Shown here: piece after piece, positions 24,965 through 32,774 of the stretch
Position numbering within the stretch: position 1 is the first letter of the stretch
Layout of the letters: each line of letters begins with the position of its first letter
Assembly (NCBI RefSeq): GCF_001613465.1
Contig: NZ_BDCK01000049.1
Coordinates: forward strand, 1-64,000
From: Nocardia niwae NBRC 108934 = DSM 45340
GTDB taxonomy: Bacteria > Actinomycetota > Actinomycetes > Mycobacteriales > Mycobacteriaceae
Reading direction: 5' to 3'
Length of the DNA: 64,000 nt
The notes under the pieces: generated by a model
The model's database searches: none
Seen by the model: the letters and a program-made list of their open reading frames with translations, nothing else
Told to the model about the DNA's origin: nothing
Program-made: the position numbers and the translations under genes

Positions 24965-24978
24965 TAGAACAAGTTCTA
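24965..24978. promoter_or_regulatory. KstR-type operator
   Basis: TAGAACAAGTTCTA is an inverted repeat (TAGAAC / GTTCTA, 2-bp spacer) that fits the KstR consensus TNNAACNNGTTNNA at every fixed base. It lies 40 bp before the minus-strand KSI-like gene and 58 bp before the plus-strand reductase gene, so it can control both. KstR is the known TetR-family repressor of cholesterol catabolism in mycolata. Confidence 0.75.
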
Positions 24979-25036
24979 GTTTTGGCGTCGCGTTCCGGTG
25001 TCCGCGCCGGTCGCCTCCGCAGGACAAGGGAACTCG

Positions 25037-25828
25037 ATGGACTGGTATACCGGCAACACCCTGTACGACACCGCGCTGACGATCGGCTTCGCGTTCGCGG
25101 CGTTCGTCGTGGTCGGCGGCCTGTTCGCGCAGAGTCCGTATGGGCGCTTCGCCTCCACCAAGGTCGGTTTCAACCTCAACCCGAAGCTGGGGTGGTGGTT
25201 GATGGAGATCCCCGCGACGGTGGTGTTCGCCCTGTGTTATCTCGCGGGCCCCAACCGCTTCGAACCCACCGCGTTGGTCCTCGCGGCCATCTGGGTGCTG
25301 CACTACGGCAACCGTGGCTGGTTCTTCCCGCTGTCCATCCGGCAGGTGCCCGGTAAGCGGAGCAGCTTCAATGTCTCGGTGCTGGCCGCCGGCGTGTTCG
25401 TCACGGCGCTGCACGGCTACCTCAACGGCTCGCTGTTCAGTCACGACTATCTCGGGCAATACGGGCCGGAATGGTTGACCGATCCGCGGTTCCTGCTCGG
25501 GCTCGTGGTCTATCTCGGTGGGTTCGCGCTGCTGGTGCGCTCCGAATCCATCGTGCGCAATCTGCGGGACAAGTCGGATCCGGGCGCGGCCGAGTACCGG
25601 ATCCCCTACGGCGCGGGGTTCCGGTTCGTCAGCAGCCCGGCGTACCTGGGTGAATTGATCGCCTGGGCGGGCTTCGCGCTGGCGACCTGGTCGTTGGCCG
25701 GCGTGGTCATCTTCCTGATCACCGCGGGCAACCTGGTGCCGCGAGCCTTCGCCACGCACAAGTGGTACCGGGAGAAGTTCGCCGACTATCCCGCGGACCG
25801 GAAGGCACTGATCCCGTTCGTGGTCTGA
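25037..25828 (+). CDS. steroid 5-alpha-reductase-like membrane protein (3-oxo-5-alpha-steroid 4-dehydrogenase family)
   Basis: A 263-aa integral membrane protein with six or seven hydrophobic segments. The C-terminal family signature is present: the glycine-rich IPYGAGFRFVSSPAYLGELIAWAGFAL (about 195-221) and the final NLVPRAFATHKWYREKFADYP, the NADPH-binding end of 5-alpha-reductases (H-x-W-Y-x-x-F-x-x-YP). It is predicted to reduce the delta-4 double bond of 3-oxosteroids or act on a related lipid enone. ATG 25037 is preceded by AAGGGA. The KstR-type site in its promoter supports a steroid role. Confidence 0.85.
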   Translation: MDWYTGNTLYDTALTIGFAFAAFVVVGGLFAQSPYGRFASTKVGFNLNPKLGWWLMEIPATVVFALCYLAGPNRFEPTALVLAAIWVLHYGNRGWFFPLSIRQVPGKRSSFNVSVLAAGVFVTALHGYLNGSLFSHDYLGQYGPEWLTDPRFLLGLVVYLGGFALLVRSESIVRNLRDKSDPGAAEYRIPYGAGFRFVSSPAYLGELIAWAGFALATWSLAGVVIFLITAGNLVPRAFATHKWYREKFADYPADRKALIPFVV

Positions 25829-25995
25829 CCGACGCGCGGAACCGGTCGGCTCGCCTCGTCCGTGAATCGAAAATCGAGTCAGCGATGTGCATCGGACGAA
25901 CTGGTTACAGGGGAAGTGCTGGTCTTTCCGCGTCGGCGTGCCGTCGAGCGATGCAGAAACGCTGCAACTGGTCGGTTTCGGGCTACAGTCGAGAC

Positions 25996-27345
25996 ATGGG
26001 TATCGAGTACGCGAGCGTCATCGATCTACCCCGATCCGAGGTGTTCGCCTGGCACGGCCGCCCCGGTGCGCTGACCCGCCTGGCGCCGCCATGGCAGCCG
26101 GTGACGCCGCGCGCCGAATCGGACTCGCTCTCCGATGGGCAGGCCGTGCTCGGACTGCCCGGCGGCCTGCGCTGGGTGGCCCGGCACGATCCCGGCGAAT
26201 ACGACCCGCCGCGCCGGTTCGTCGACGCGGTCACCGTCGACGGAGTCGGCTCGTTGCCTGCGGGGCTGCTGCCGTGGCGGCACACCCACGACTTCGAGGT
26301 CGTCGACGAGACGCATACCCGGGTGGTGGACCGGATCGACGCACCGGTCCCAGCCGCGGTGCTGCGCCCCATGTTCGCCTACCGGCACCGGCAGCTCGCC
26401 GACGATCTCGCGGCCCATGCGCGGGCCGCGGGGGAGGGGTTCAGGTCCAGGACCGTGGCGGTGACCGGGGCGTCCGGCCTGGTCGGTTCGGCACTGACCG
26501 CGTTCCTGTCCACCGGCGGGCACCGCGTCGTGCGACTGGTCCGGCACACGCCGCGCGCCGCCGATGAAAGACAGTGGGATACCGCAGACCCCGCACCGGA
26601 CCTGTTGGACGGCGTGGACGCGGTGGTGCATCTGGCGGGCGCCTCGATCGCGGGCCGGTTCACCGAGGGGCACAAGCGCGCGATCGCGAGCAGCCGGATC
26701 GGGCCGACCCGGAAACTCGCCGAGGTGGCGGCCCGCGCGGCGGTGCCGGTCTTCGTGAGCGCCTCCGCGATCGGTTACTACGGCGCCGACCGCGGCGACG
26801 AGGCGTTGACCGAGCGGTCGATGCGCGGTGGAGGCTTTCTCGCCGATGTGGTCGAGGAGTGGGAGGATGCGACGGCTCCGGCCGCCGAAGCCGGTGTCCG
26901 GGTGGTGCGCGTGCGTACGGGCATCGTGCAGTCTCCGCGCGGTGGCACACTGCGGCTGTTGCGCCCGTTGTTCACAGCCGGGCTGGGCGGGCGCATCGGC
27001 GACGGCAGGCAATGGCTGTCGTGGATCGGAATCGATGACCTGATCGACATCTACCATCGGGCGCTGTGGGATGCAGGACTCGTCGGTGCGGTCAATGCCG
27101 TTGCGCCGCAACCGGTTCGGAACGCGGAGTATGCCAAGGTCCTCGCGGGCGTGCTGCGCAGGCCCGCCTTGTTCCCGGTGCCCGGATTCGGTCCCGCGCT
27201 GCTGCTCGGCCGCGAAGGGAACCGGGAGGTGGCGTCCGCGAGCCAGCGGGTCGTTCCCGTACGGCTGGCGGCGGCCGGACATCGGTTCCGCGCCCCGGCT
27301 TTGGAACCGGCGCTGCGGCATTTGCTGGGGAGGCTCGTGGGCTGA
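25996..27345 (+). CDS. SRPBCC-TIGR01777 epimerase fusion
   Basis: A 449-aa protein. Residues 1-150 form an SRPBCC-like domain (HGRPGALTRLAPPWQPV, FAYRHRQLADDLAAH). The rest is an atypical SDR of the TIGR01777 group (YfcH/SulA-like), with NAD(P) motif GASGLVGSAL (about 157), VVHLAGASIAGRF, SASAIGYYG, then the DUF1731 tail (PALFPVPGFGPALLLG ... VVPVRLAAAGHRFRAPALEPAL). SRPBCC fused in front is common in actinobacteria. The substrate is unknown. The ATG at 25996 lies just after a TANNNT-like element and lacks a clear Shine-Dalgarno. Confidence 0.88.
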   Translation: MGIEYASVIDLPRSEVFAWHGRPGALTRLAPPWQPVTPRAESDSLSDGQAVLGLPGGLRWVARHDPGEYDPPRRFVDAVTVDGVGSLPAGLLPWRHTHDFEVVDETHTRVVDRIDAPVPAAVLRPMFAYRHRQLADDLAAHARAAGEGFRSRTVAVTGASGLVGSALTAFLSTGGHRVVRLVRHTPRAADERQWDTADPAPDLLDGVDAVVHLAGASIAGRFTEGHKRAIASSRIGPTRKLAEVAARAAVPVFVSASAIGYYGADRGDEALTERSMRGGGFLADVVEEWEDATAPAAEAGVRVVRVRTGIVQSPRGGTLRLLRPLFTAGLGGRIGDGRQWLSWIGIDDLIDIYHRALWDAGLVGAVNAVAPQPVRNAEYAKVLAGVLRRPALFPVPGFGPALLLGREGNREVASASQRVVPVRLAAAGHRFRAPALEPALRHLLGRLVG

Positions 27346-28137
27346 GCCCGGGGGCGCGCGAACCGTCGTGCCGAATCCGGGGTGTGTCCTCGCGCGGTGA
27401 GCCGATCGACGGGACCGGCAATTCGCCCACGACGCGGCGATCCGGCTGCATGCCGCGCCTGAAGGCGGCCTGAGCGCGGAAGGAGCTGTCCAGGCGCGGC
27501 TCGCCGCCGCTGAATCGGTGTGCGCGAGCGGCGCCCGCCGAGTGATCGGCGGGAGACCGAATGGGGCGACATGGTCGGTGCGGTCGCCGCACTTGATGCG
27601 GTGCGCGCCCGTAGGGTGACGCGACGTCGCCAAACGCTCTCCCGGAGCCGGAGTCGCGAGTACGTTACGGCGCCTACGTCAAGCATCCCGGTCCCGGCTG
27701 GTAGGCACGGGGCAGCCGAGGGAGGGAGCAAGCGTCGAGGGGGACGGGGAGTGCTCACCGGTTACCGGTGCAGGAGCCCTCGTCGCGCGACAAGGTTCTC
27801 TCCCACTTCGATTGCTGACGCGCCAATATCGGACTTGATGCGAGTCATTTTTGCATCGAATGTGGATCGCAGGTAAAGATGGTGCGCCGACCGAGGGGGC
27901 CGGCCCCGGCCTACTGCGCACTGAACGGGCGGACCCCCAGCGCGGACAGATGCGCGCCAAGTCGCGTTCGCTGTACACCGGAAATGAACCGCGCTGCGGG
28001 TTGCCGATCGGAACCGGCACAGTGTGCCGAGGAAGGAAACGAACCGCGCTGCCGGTTGCCCATCCGAGCCGGGATGGTGTGCCGCACGAGAATTCGTGTC
28101 CGGCGACGAAGCGGTTCGGCGGAATTCGCCTGCGCGC
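27346..28137. other. 792-bp intergenic region with a direct repeat and AT-rich patch
   Basis: No frame here looks coding: Arg/Ser-rich translations and no ribosome-binding site plus motif. An AT-rich patch at 27800-27870 holds the inverted repeat GATGC / GCATC (27837-27841 / 27853-27857) and could be a promoter or operator. The right end carries a 49-bp imperfect direct repeat, listed separately, just beyond the MerR stop. Confidence 0.5.
27981..28084. repeat. two-copy imperfect 49-bp direct repeat
   Basis: Copies at 27981-28029 and 28036-28084 agree at 41 of 49 positions (period 55 bp). Both begin GAAAYGAACCGCGCTGC and end GTGTGCCG. They are noncoding and lie between the TIGR01777 gene and the 3' end of the MerR gene. 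Role unknown. Confidence 0.8.
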
Positions 28138-29058
28138 TCAGGCGAGCCGGTCGGCGGCGTCGACCAGGCTCTCGACCCGTTCCACGCCCTCGGGGAGGAA
28201 GACCGCCTCCCATCCCGGGCCGCCGACCAGCACGCGCGCGCCCGCCCCGAGGCAGGCGCGGACCGCGGAGGTCAACGCCGTGGATTCCTGCTGCGACCAC
28301 AGCAACACGGCGGCGGAGCGGTCGAACCGGGCGAGAGTGTCGGCGAGCGCGGCGGCGGGCACGTCCGCGCCCAGCATCCGGGCTCCGACGCCGCGTTCGG
28401 CCAGTGCGGCGCGCAGCACCTCCAGCGGCAGCGAATGCGTCTCCCCGCTGGTGCAGGCGAGCACCACCGGCGCCGTGCCGTCCGGGACGGACGGCGGGTT
28501 CGTCCGGTGCAGCACCGAGATGACGCACCAGGACAGCAAGTGCTCGACATCGATGCATCCCTCGCCGCCGAGCTGCCGATCGACGATGTCGGCGAACGCG
28601 GGCCTGCACAACAGGTTCCAGGTGTCCACCACGCCGAACGCGCGGACGTGCGCTTCGATCTGGCTCGACACCGCCGTGGTGTCCAGCGCGAAGGCCGCGG
28701 CCAGCAGCGCTTCCCGGCGGCCGAGCGTGGGCGCAGGCCCGCGCACTGTCGCCGCCGCGCCCGCCGGGCTCGCGCCCGCGTTGATCAGCGCCAGCATTCG
28801 TTCGAGCATGGCGATGTCGGCCTCGGTGTACAGGCGGTGCTTACCCGGGCGGTGCTGCGGTGGGCCGATGTCGTAGCGGCGGTTCCAGCTGCGCAGCGTC
28901 GCGGTCGGGATACCGAGACGCTCGGCGACCGCGCGCACCGTGTATCCGGCCGCGTCGGACACGGGGACGGGACCGGCGGGCATCGCCCTATTCTGCCCGC
29001 CGCCGCCGACAGGATCCGCTCCGCCCGGGTGATCGGCGGGTCCGGGCGGTGGCGTCAC
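28138..29058 (-). CDS. MerR-family regulator with B12-binding-like domain (LitR/CarH-like)
   Basis: A 306-aa regulator. The MerR helix-turn-helix is at about 38-105 (YTVRAVAERLGIPTATLRSWNRRYDIGPPQHRPGKHRLYTEADI). A helical bundle with DVEHLLSW and then a cobalamin-binding-like fold (LACTSGETHSLPLEVLRAAL ... GARMLGADVP) follow. The His of the E-x-H motif is kept but the usual Gly two residues later is not, so B12 binding is doubtful. GGAGG upstream favours GTG 29058 over ATG 29070 or 28983. It is divergent from lipocalin and photolyase genes, the classic LitR regulon neighbours, which suggests a light- or stress-responsive regulator. Confidence 0.82.
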   Translation of the reverse strand: MTPPPGPADHPGGADPVGGGGQNRAMPAGPVPVSDAAGYTVRAVAERLGIPTATLRSWNRRYDIGPPQHRPGKHRLYTEADIAMLERMLALINAGASPAGAAATVRGPAPTLGRREALLAAAFALDTTAVSSQIEAHVRAFGVVDTWNLLCRPAFADIVDRQLGGEGCIDVEHLLSWCVISVLHRTNPPSVPDGTAPVVLACTSGETHSLPLEVLRAALAERGVGARMLGADVPAAALADTLARFDRSAAVLLWSQQESTALTSAVRACLGAGARVLVGGPGWEAVFLPEGVERVESLVDAADRLA

Positions 29059-29088
29059 CTCGCCCTCCATTCCGTGAACAGCAAATGT

Positions 29089-29120
29089 TGCATCAATTAT
29101 GCATCGTTATATGCTAGGCT
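29089..29120. promoter_or_regulatory. divergent promoter region with TGCATC direct repeats
   Basis: TGCATC occurs at 29089-29094 and again at 29100-29105, 11 bp apart (one helical turn), and is followed by TATATGCTAGGCT, which includes a possible -10. It lies between the MerR-like regulator and the lipocalin/photolyase genes and may hold the regulator's operator. Which repeat it binds is a guess. Confidence 0.45.
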
Positions 29121-29151
29121 GGTCAGCGTCGCCGATTTCCTAGGAGTTAGC

Positions 29152-29775
29152 TTGAATCGTCGCAATCTGCCCCGTTCGTCGACCCGACTGCTCGCCGGGG
29201 TGGTGGCGGCGCTGTCCGCGACGGCTCTGGCGACCGCCGGGGCATCCGCGGCGCCGAACCCGATCGACGGGCCCGCGCCGGTGCCGCGCCTGGAATTGGA
29301 GCGGTATCTGGGCACATGGCGTCAGCTCGCCGCCATCCCGCAGTACTTCAACCTCGCCTGCGCGCGGGATACGCAGGCCAACTACTCCCTCGATCCGGCA
29401 GGCAACATCGCGGTGCGCAACACGTGCACCACGTGGGCGGGCACGCAGAACGAGATCAACGGCACCGCGACGGTCAACGACCGGGAGACCGGTGCGCAGC
29501 TGCACGTCAGCTTCCCCAGCGTGCCGACCCAGGATCGGCTGGACGGACCGACCAACTACATCGTCACGGCCCTCGGTCCGGACTATTCGTGGGCGGTGGT
29601 CACCGATCCGAGCCGGATATCCGGATTCGTCCTGGCGCGCGCCGCGTCACTGGACGCGGCTGCCTGGCAGCAGGTGCGCGCGTCGATCACCGCGGCGGGC
29701 CAGAACCCGTGTGTGTACTTGACCTCACCGACGACGGGCGGTGAATCGCGCATCGTCCCGCTCTGCGCGGGGTGA
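29152..29775 (+). CDS. secreted lipocalin-family protein
   Basis: A 207-aa protein with an N-terminal signal peptide (RRNLPRSSTRLL then a hydrophobic core, cleavage near GASAAPNP, about residue 36). The lipocalin signature GTWRQLA (about 58, G-x-W) follows, then YSLDPAGNIAVRNTC and a late YSWAVVTDPSRISGFVLAR, typical of bacterial Blc-type lipocalins. There is no lipobox cysteine, so it is soluble and secreted. AGGAG lies 5 nt before TTG 29152, which decides the start. Bacterial lipocalins of LitR/CarH regulons accompany photolyase genes, as here. Confidence 0.88.
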   Translation: MNRRNLPRSSTRLLAGVVAALSATALATAGASAAPNPIDGPAPVPRLELERYLGTWRQLAAIPQYFNLACARDTQANYSLDPAGNIAVRNTCTTWAGTQNEINGTATVNDRETGAQLHVSFPSVPTQDRLDGPTNYIVTALGPDYSWAVVTDPSRISGFVLARAASLDAAAWQQVRASITAAGQNPCVYLTSPTTGGESRIVPLCAG

Positions 29776-29935
29776 TCCTGCATGTTCGGCGCTCGCGAGG
29801 GACGCGTCGGCGGCGGTGGGGCTGAGCCGCCCGACGCCGCGCCGGCGCGGCCCTCACGGGCGCCGAGCCCGGCCGCGCTCGTGGACAAGGAGGCTCGCGA
29901 ATGACCGTCGGTGCCGCACAGCGTGAGCGTGCGCG

Positions 29936-31261
29936 ATGACCGTCACGATCGCTCTGTTCACCCGCGACCTGCGGGTGCGGGACAACCCGGTGCTGACCGC
30001 CGCGCACCGCGAGGGCGCCGCGGTGGTGCCGTTGTTCGTGCTCGACGAGGCCATCCTGTCCGGCCGCTTCGCCGCGCCGAACCGCGCCCGGTTCCTCGCC
30101 GCCGCCCTGGCCGAACTCGACGACGAACTGCGCGCGCTCGGCGGCAATCTGGTTCTGCGCCGCGGCGATGTGGCCGCGGAGGTCGACCGAGTGGTCTCCC
30201 AGGTGCACGCCGAGAGCGTGCACGTAGCCGCCGACGTCAGCGGCTACAGCCGCCGGCGCGAACGGACGCTGCGTGAGCGTCTCGCGCGGCGTGACTGCCT
30301 GCTGCATACCCATTCCGCCACCGTCACGGCCGCCGATCCGGAGACGTTGCGGCCGGCCACCGGGCGCGACCACTTCGCCGTCTTCACCCCGTATTTCCGC
30401 CGCTGGTCGGAAGCACCGCAGCGCAAGCCGCTGGGCAAACCGCGCGGCCTCACGGTGCCGCGGGTGACGAGCTTGCCGCTGCCGGACGCGGGCGAGCTGT
30501 GCCAGGGCCCGACGTCACCGCGGCTTGCCGTCGGCGGTGAGACGACCGGACGAAAGATGGTGCGGGATTGGCTGTCCGGGCCGGTCGCGCACTATGCGCG
30601 CGACAACGATGATCTCGCCGCCGACGACACCTCGCGGCTGTCGCCGTATCTGCATTTCGGCTGCGTGTCGCCGGTGGAGCTGGTGCACCGGGTCGACCTG
30701 TCCGACGCGGGCGGGCGCGCGTTCGCCCGCCAGCTGGCCTGGCGCGACTTCCACCACCAGTTGCTGGCCGCGCGCCCGTCCGCGGCCTGGTCGGACTATC
30801 GTCCCCGCTCGGTTCGCTGGCGCGACGACGAGCAGGCCGTCGACGCCTGGCGCGAAGGCCGCACCGGGCATCCGATCGTGGACGCGGGTATGCGGCAGCT
30901 GCACGCGGAGGGGTGGATGCACAACCGGGCGCGGTTGATCACGGCCAGTTTCCTGACCAAGTCGCTACGCGTCGACTGGCGGGTGGGGGCGGAGCACTTC
31001 TTGCGCTGGCTGGTGGACGGAGACCTGGCGAACAACCAGCTCAACTGGCAGTGGGTGGCGGGTACGGGCACCGACACGAGGCCGAATCGGGTGCTCAACC
31101 CGCTGCGCCAAGCCGAGCGTTACGACCCGGACGGCGACTACGTCCGGCGCTGGATTCCCGAGCTGGCGCACCTGCCCGGTGGACGTATCCACCGGCCGTG
31201 GCGCGAGCACGTCGATCCGGCGGACTATCCGGCGCCGATCATCGACTTCGTCGGAATGTAG
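29936..31261 (+). CDS. phr: deoxyribodipyrimidine photo-lyase
   Basis: A 441-aa class I CPD photolyase/cryptochrome-family flavoprotein that repairs UV pyrimidine dimers with blue light. The antenna domain starts IALFTRDLRVRDNPVL. The FAD domain carries TSRLSPYLHFGCVS (about 240), QLAWRDFHHQLL, HPIVDAGMRQLHAEGWMHNR and WVAGTGTDTRPNRVLNP, all conserved in DNA photolyases; Trp residues for electron transfer are present. It is downstream of the lipocalin (160 bp) and divergent from the LitR-like regulator. The ATG at 29936 has a weak ribosome-binding site. Confidence 0.94.
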   Translation: MTVTIALFTRDLRVRDNPVLTAAHREGAAVVPLFVLDEAILSGRFAAPNRARFLAAALAELDDELRALGGNLVLRRGDVAAEVDRVVSQVHAESVHVAADVSGYSRRRERTLRERLARRDCLLHTHSATVTAADPETLRPATGRDHFAVFTPYFRRWSEAPQRKPLGKPRGLTVPRVTSLPLPDAGELCQGPTSPRLAVGGETTGRKMVRDWLSGPVAHYARDNDDLAADDTSRLSPYLHFGCVSPVELVHRVDLSDAGGRAFARQLAWRDFHHQLLAARPSAAWSDYRPRSVRWRDDEQAVDAWREGRTGHPIVDAGMRQLHAEGWMHNRARLITASFLTKSLRVDWRVGAEHFLRWLVDGDLANNQLNWQWVAGTGTDTRPNRVLNPLRQAERYDPDGDYVRRWIPELAHLPGGRIHRPWREHVDPADYPAPIIDFVGM

Positions 31262-31271
31262 TGCGGGCGGT

Positions 31272-31865
31272 TCACCCCGGCAGCGGATCCGTGACGAGTA
31301 CGGCGTCGGCGACTTCCTCGAAGGCTCGCACCACGTTCTCCAGTTCGTCGCCGAGGTCGCGCATTCCGGCGACCGCCGTGAGGTCGTCGGTGTCGAAATA
31401 CCACCGCGCGAACAGGCGCCGGAAAGCGTCGTCGGCATCGTCCGCCAGCTGGCGGATAGCAGACCGATAACGGTGTGTCAGAAGGGTATTCAGCGGAGTT
31501 GTCAGCGAGCGGGCCGTATGCTGCCCGCATTCCGCGACGATGTCGATCACCTCGGCGAGTTCGTCCACCGGCGCCGTCACGCGATGCCGGTTCGCGCGCT
31601 CGGCCGCTGTCCGCAGGTGGACGACGACGCTGTGCAGCGCCCGGCCGAGCGCGCACCGGTCCGCCGTGTCCGGCGCGCCGAGCAGTTCGCACCCGAATCC
31701 GTCGCTGCGATCGGCGAGCACCACGAGCCGCGCATGCACCGCCGCGGGATCGGCGCGCTCTCGATTCAGCGTGCCGATTATCGCCGCGGCCTGCCCCACT
31801 GTGGCGGCCGCATACCGGAAACAGTCGTGCGAGTCTTCCCGGACCAACGGTGGTGACGACGCCAC
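31272..31865 (-). CDS. hypothetical all-helical protein
   Basis: A 197-aa acidic protein with no recognised family. It is predicted to be helical throughout: AAAIIGTLNRERADPAAVHARLVVLADR, then a segment around HSVVVHLRTAAERA, and a C-terminal stretch DELENVVRAFEEVADAVLV. It has a FARWYFDTDDL motif near 160 and no signal peptide or membrane helix. AGGAG precedes GTG 31865, which supports coding. It is convergent with photolyase, 10 bp apart, and may be controlled from the 31866-32073 gap. Function unknown. Confidence 0.6.
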   Translation of the reverse strand: MASSPPLVREDSHDCFRYAAATVGQAAAIIGTLNRERADPAAVHARLVVLADRSDGFGCELLGAPDTADRCALGRALHSVVVHLRTAAERANRHRVTAPVDELAEVIDIVAECGQHTARSLTTPLNTLLTHRYRSAIRQLADDADDAFRRLFARWYFDTDDLTAVAGMRDLGDELENVVRAFEEVADAVLVTDPLPG

Positions 31866-32073
31866 AGGTACTCCTGACGGTGGATCGCAATGTCGGCGTG
31901 GTGCGGTGCTCCGCACGCACGGCCGCGACCGGTGCCGCGACACAGATGATTCGAAGAGCGAGGGGCCTTGGATGAAGCCTCGTGGATCCACCCGAGCGCG
32001 CTTGGCGAATCCCCTTCCCGCGCGCTTGAATTGATACGTCGAGATCTGCCATGCCCGAGGAAAGGGGCCTGTC

Positions 32074-32154
32074 ATGGGCACAGTCGAAATCGCGATCACC
32101 ATCGGCCGCATCGTGGACACGCTGCAGAAGGCGCTGATTCTGCTCATTCTCTGA
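32074..32154 (+). CDS. 26-aa amphipathic/hydrophobic microprotein
   Basis: ATG 32074 is preceded by AGGAAAGGGG with a suitable gap. The 26-residue product starts MGTVEIAITIGRIVDTLQ and ends KALILLIL, a strongly amphipathic then hydrophobic helix with few charges. It is too short for automated gene callers. It might be a membrane-active peptide, a leader or part of a regulator. There is no homology I recognise, so coding status rests on the ribosome-binding site and helix pattern only. Confidence 0.45.
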   Translation: MGTVEIAITIGRIVDTLQKALILLIL

Positions 32155-32613
32155 ACGACTCGTGAATTCGGGCGCCCGACGAAGGTTGCCCGCAATTCAC
32201 CGATTACCTCATATCGTTGCTCGTCGATCAACGCCGGACACCGACCGGTGGAATTCCCCTGCGTCGGAGACGATGTCGGTCAGGCCGGGGCGCTGCGGCT
32301 TCCAGCCGAGCCGGGGCGGATGGCCTCCAGCGCCGGCAGGTGCGCGGCGACGAGGTCGGCCACGTGCACGTAGTCCCGGATGCAGGTGCCGTCCGACGTC
32401 GGATAGTCGGTGCCGTAGAGGGTGGACGAAGGGCGTTACCCGGCGGCGATTTCGCGCGCGCCTTCTTCGACGCTGTGTATCCGCTGAGCGTGCCGATCGG
32501 TTGCCAGGAGTTTCCCAGCGGCGTATCGGGCGGTCTCGAGATCCCGCATTCAGGATCGTTTCTGCGGTCGAAGTTCGGCCGAGGGCCCGCCGGGCCGGAT
32601 CGAGGAGACAGGT
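32155..32613. other. intergenic region with decayed coding sequence
   Basis: 459 bp with no intact gene. The minus strand of its centre carries the galE remnant listed separately. The right end (32420-32613) holds only the GAGGAG ribosome-binding site of the truncated secreted-protein ORF and no other signal I can support. Confidence 0.55.
32209..32423 (-). pseudogene. galE: galE (UDP-glucose 4-epimerase) remnant
   Basis: Translation of 32423 down to 32280 gives TLYGTDYPTSDGTCIRDYVH followed by VADLVAAHLPALEAI, the conserved late segment of GalE, then runs to a stop. A shifted frame continues with LGWKPQRPGLTDIVSDAGEFHR, the GalE C-terminal end. About 60 residues that should lie between the two, and the whole NAD-binding half, are missing. 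This is a clear relic with an internal deletion, not a working epimerase. A galactokinase gene is present elsewhere in the window (52861). Confidence 0.8.
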
Positions 32614-32739
32614 ATGAAGGTGTTGAAGTCCAAGGTGGCGAAGGCGGCGGTGGCCGGAGGTATCGCTCTGGCGGCGGTCGGCGCGGGCGCGGGTGTGGCG
32701 AGCGCGGATCCGCTGTCAGGTCGATTACCTCGCAGGTAA
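32614..32739 (+). pseudogene. truncated secreted-protein ORF (signal peptide only)
   Basis: ATG 32614 has a good GAGGAG ribosome-binding site. The frame encodes a complete signal peptide (KVLKSKVAK, an Ala/Gly-rich core, cleavage near ASA-DPL) and then stops after only about 10 residues. The stop lies inside a 31-bp perfect palindrome (32717-32747). It looks like a small exported protein that lost its mature part through rearrangement, though a very short secreted peptide of 9-10 residues cannot be excluded. Confidence 0.55.
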
Positions 32740-32747
32740 TCGACCTG
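32717..32747. repeat. 31-bp perfect palindrome
   Basis: Arms CAGGTCGATTACCT and AGGTAATCGACCTG (14 bp each) with a CGC centre. It truncates the preceding signal-peptide ORF and lies 27 bp before the next gene. It could be a recombination scar, an operator or a hairpin. There is no T-tract. Confidence 0.8.
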
Positions 32748-32774
32748 AGCGGCGTTGTGGGCGAGGCTCGGGAC

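Noticed and set aside
27520..27876. 118-codon plus-strand frame in the intergenic region
   Set aside because: Arg/Ser-rich translation without a ribosome-binding site or motif; typical of a shadow frame in GC-rich DNA.
27981..28084. CRISPR array
   Set aside because: Only two imperfect units almost directly adjacent (6-bp gap), no spacers of constant length and no cas genes.
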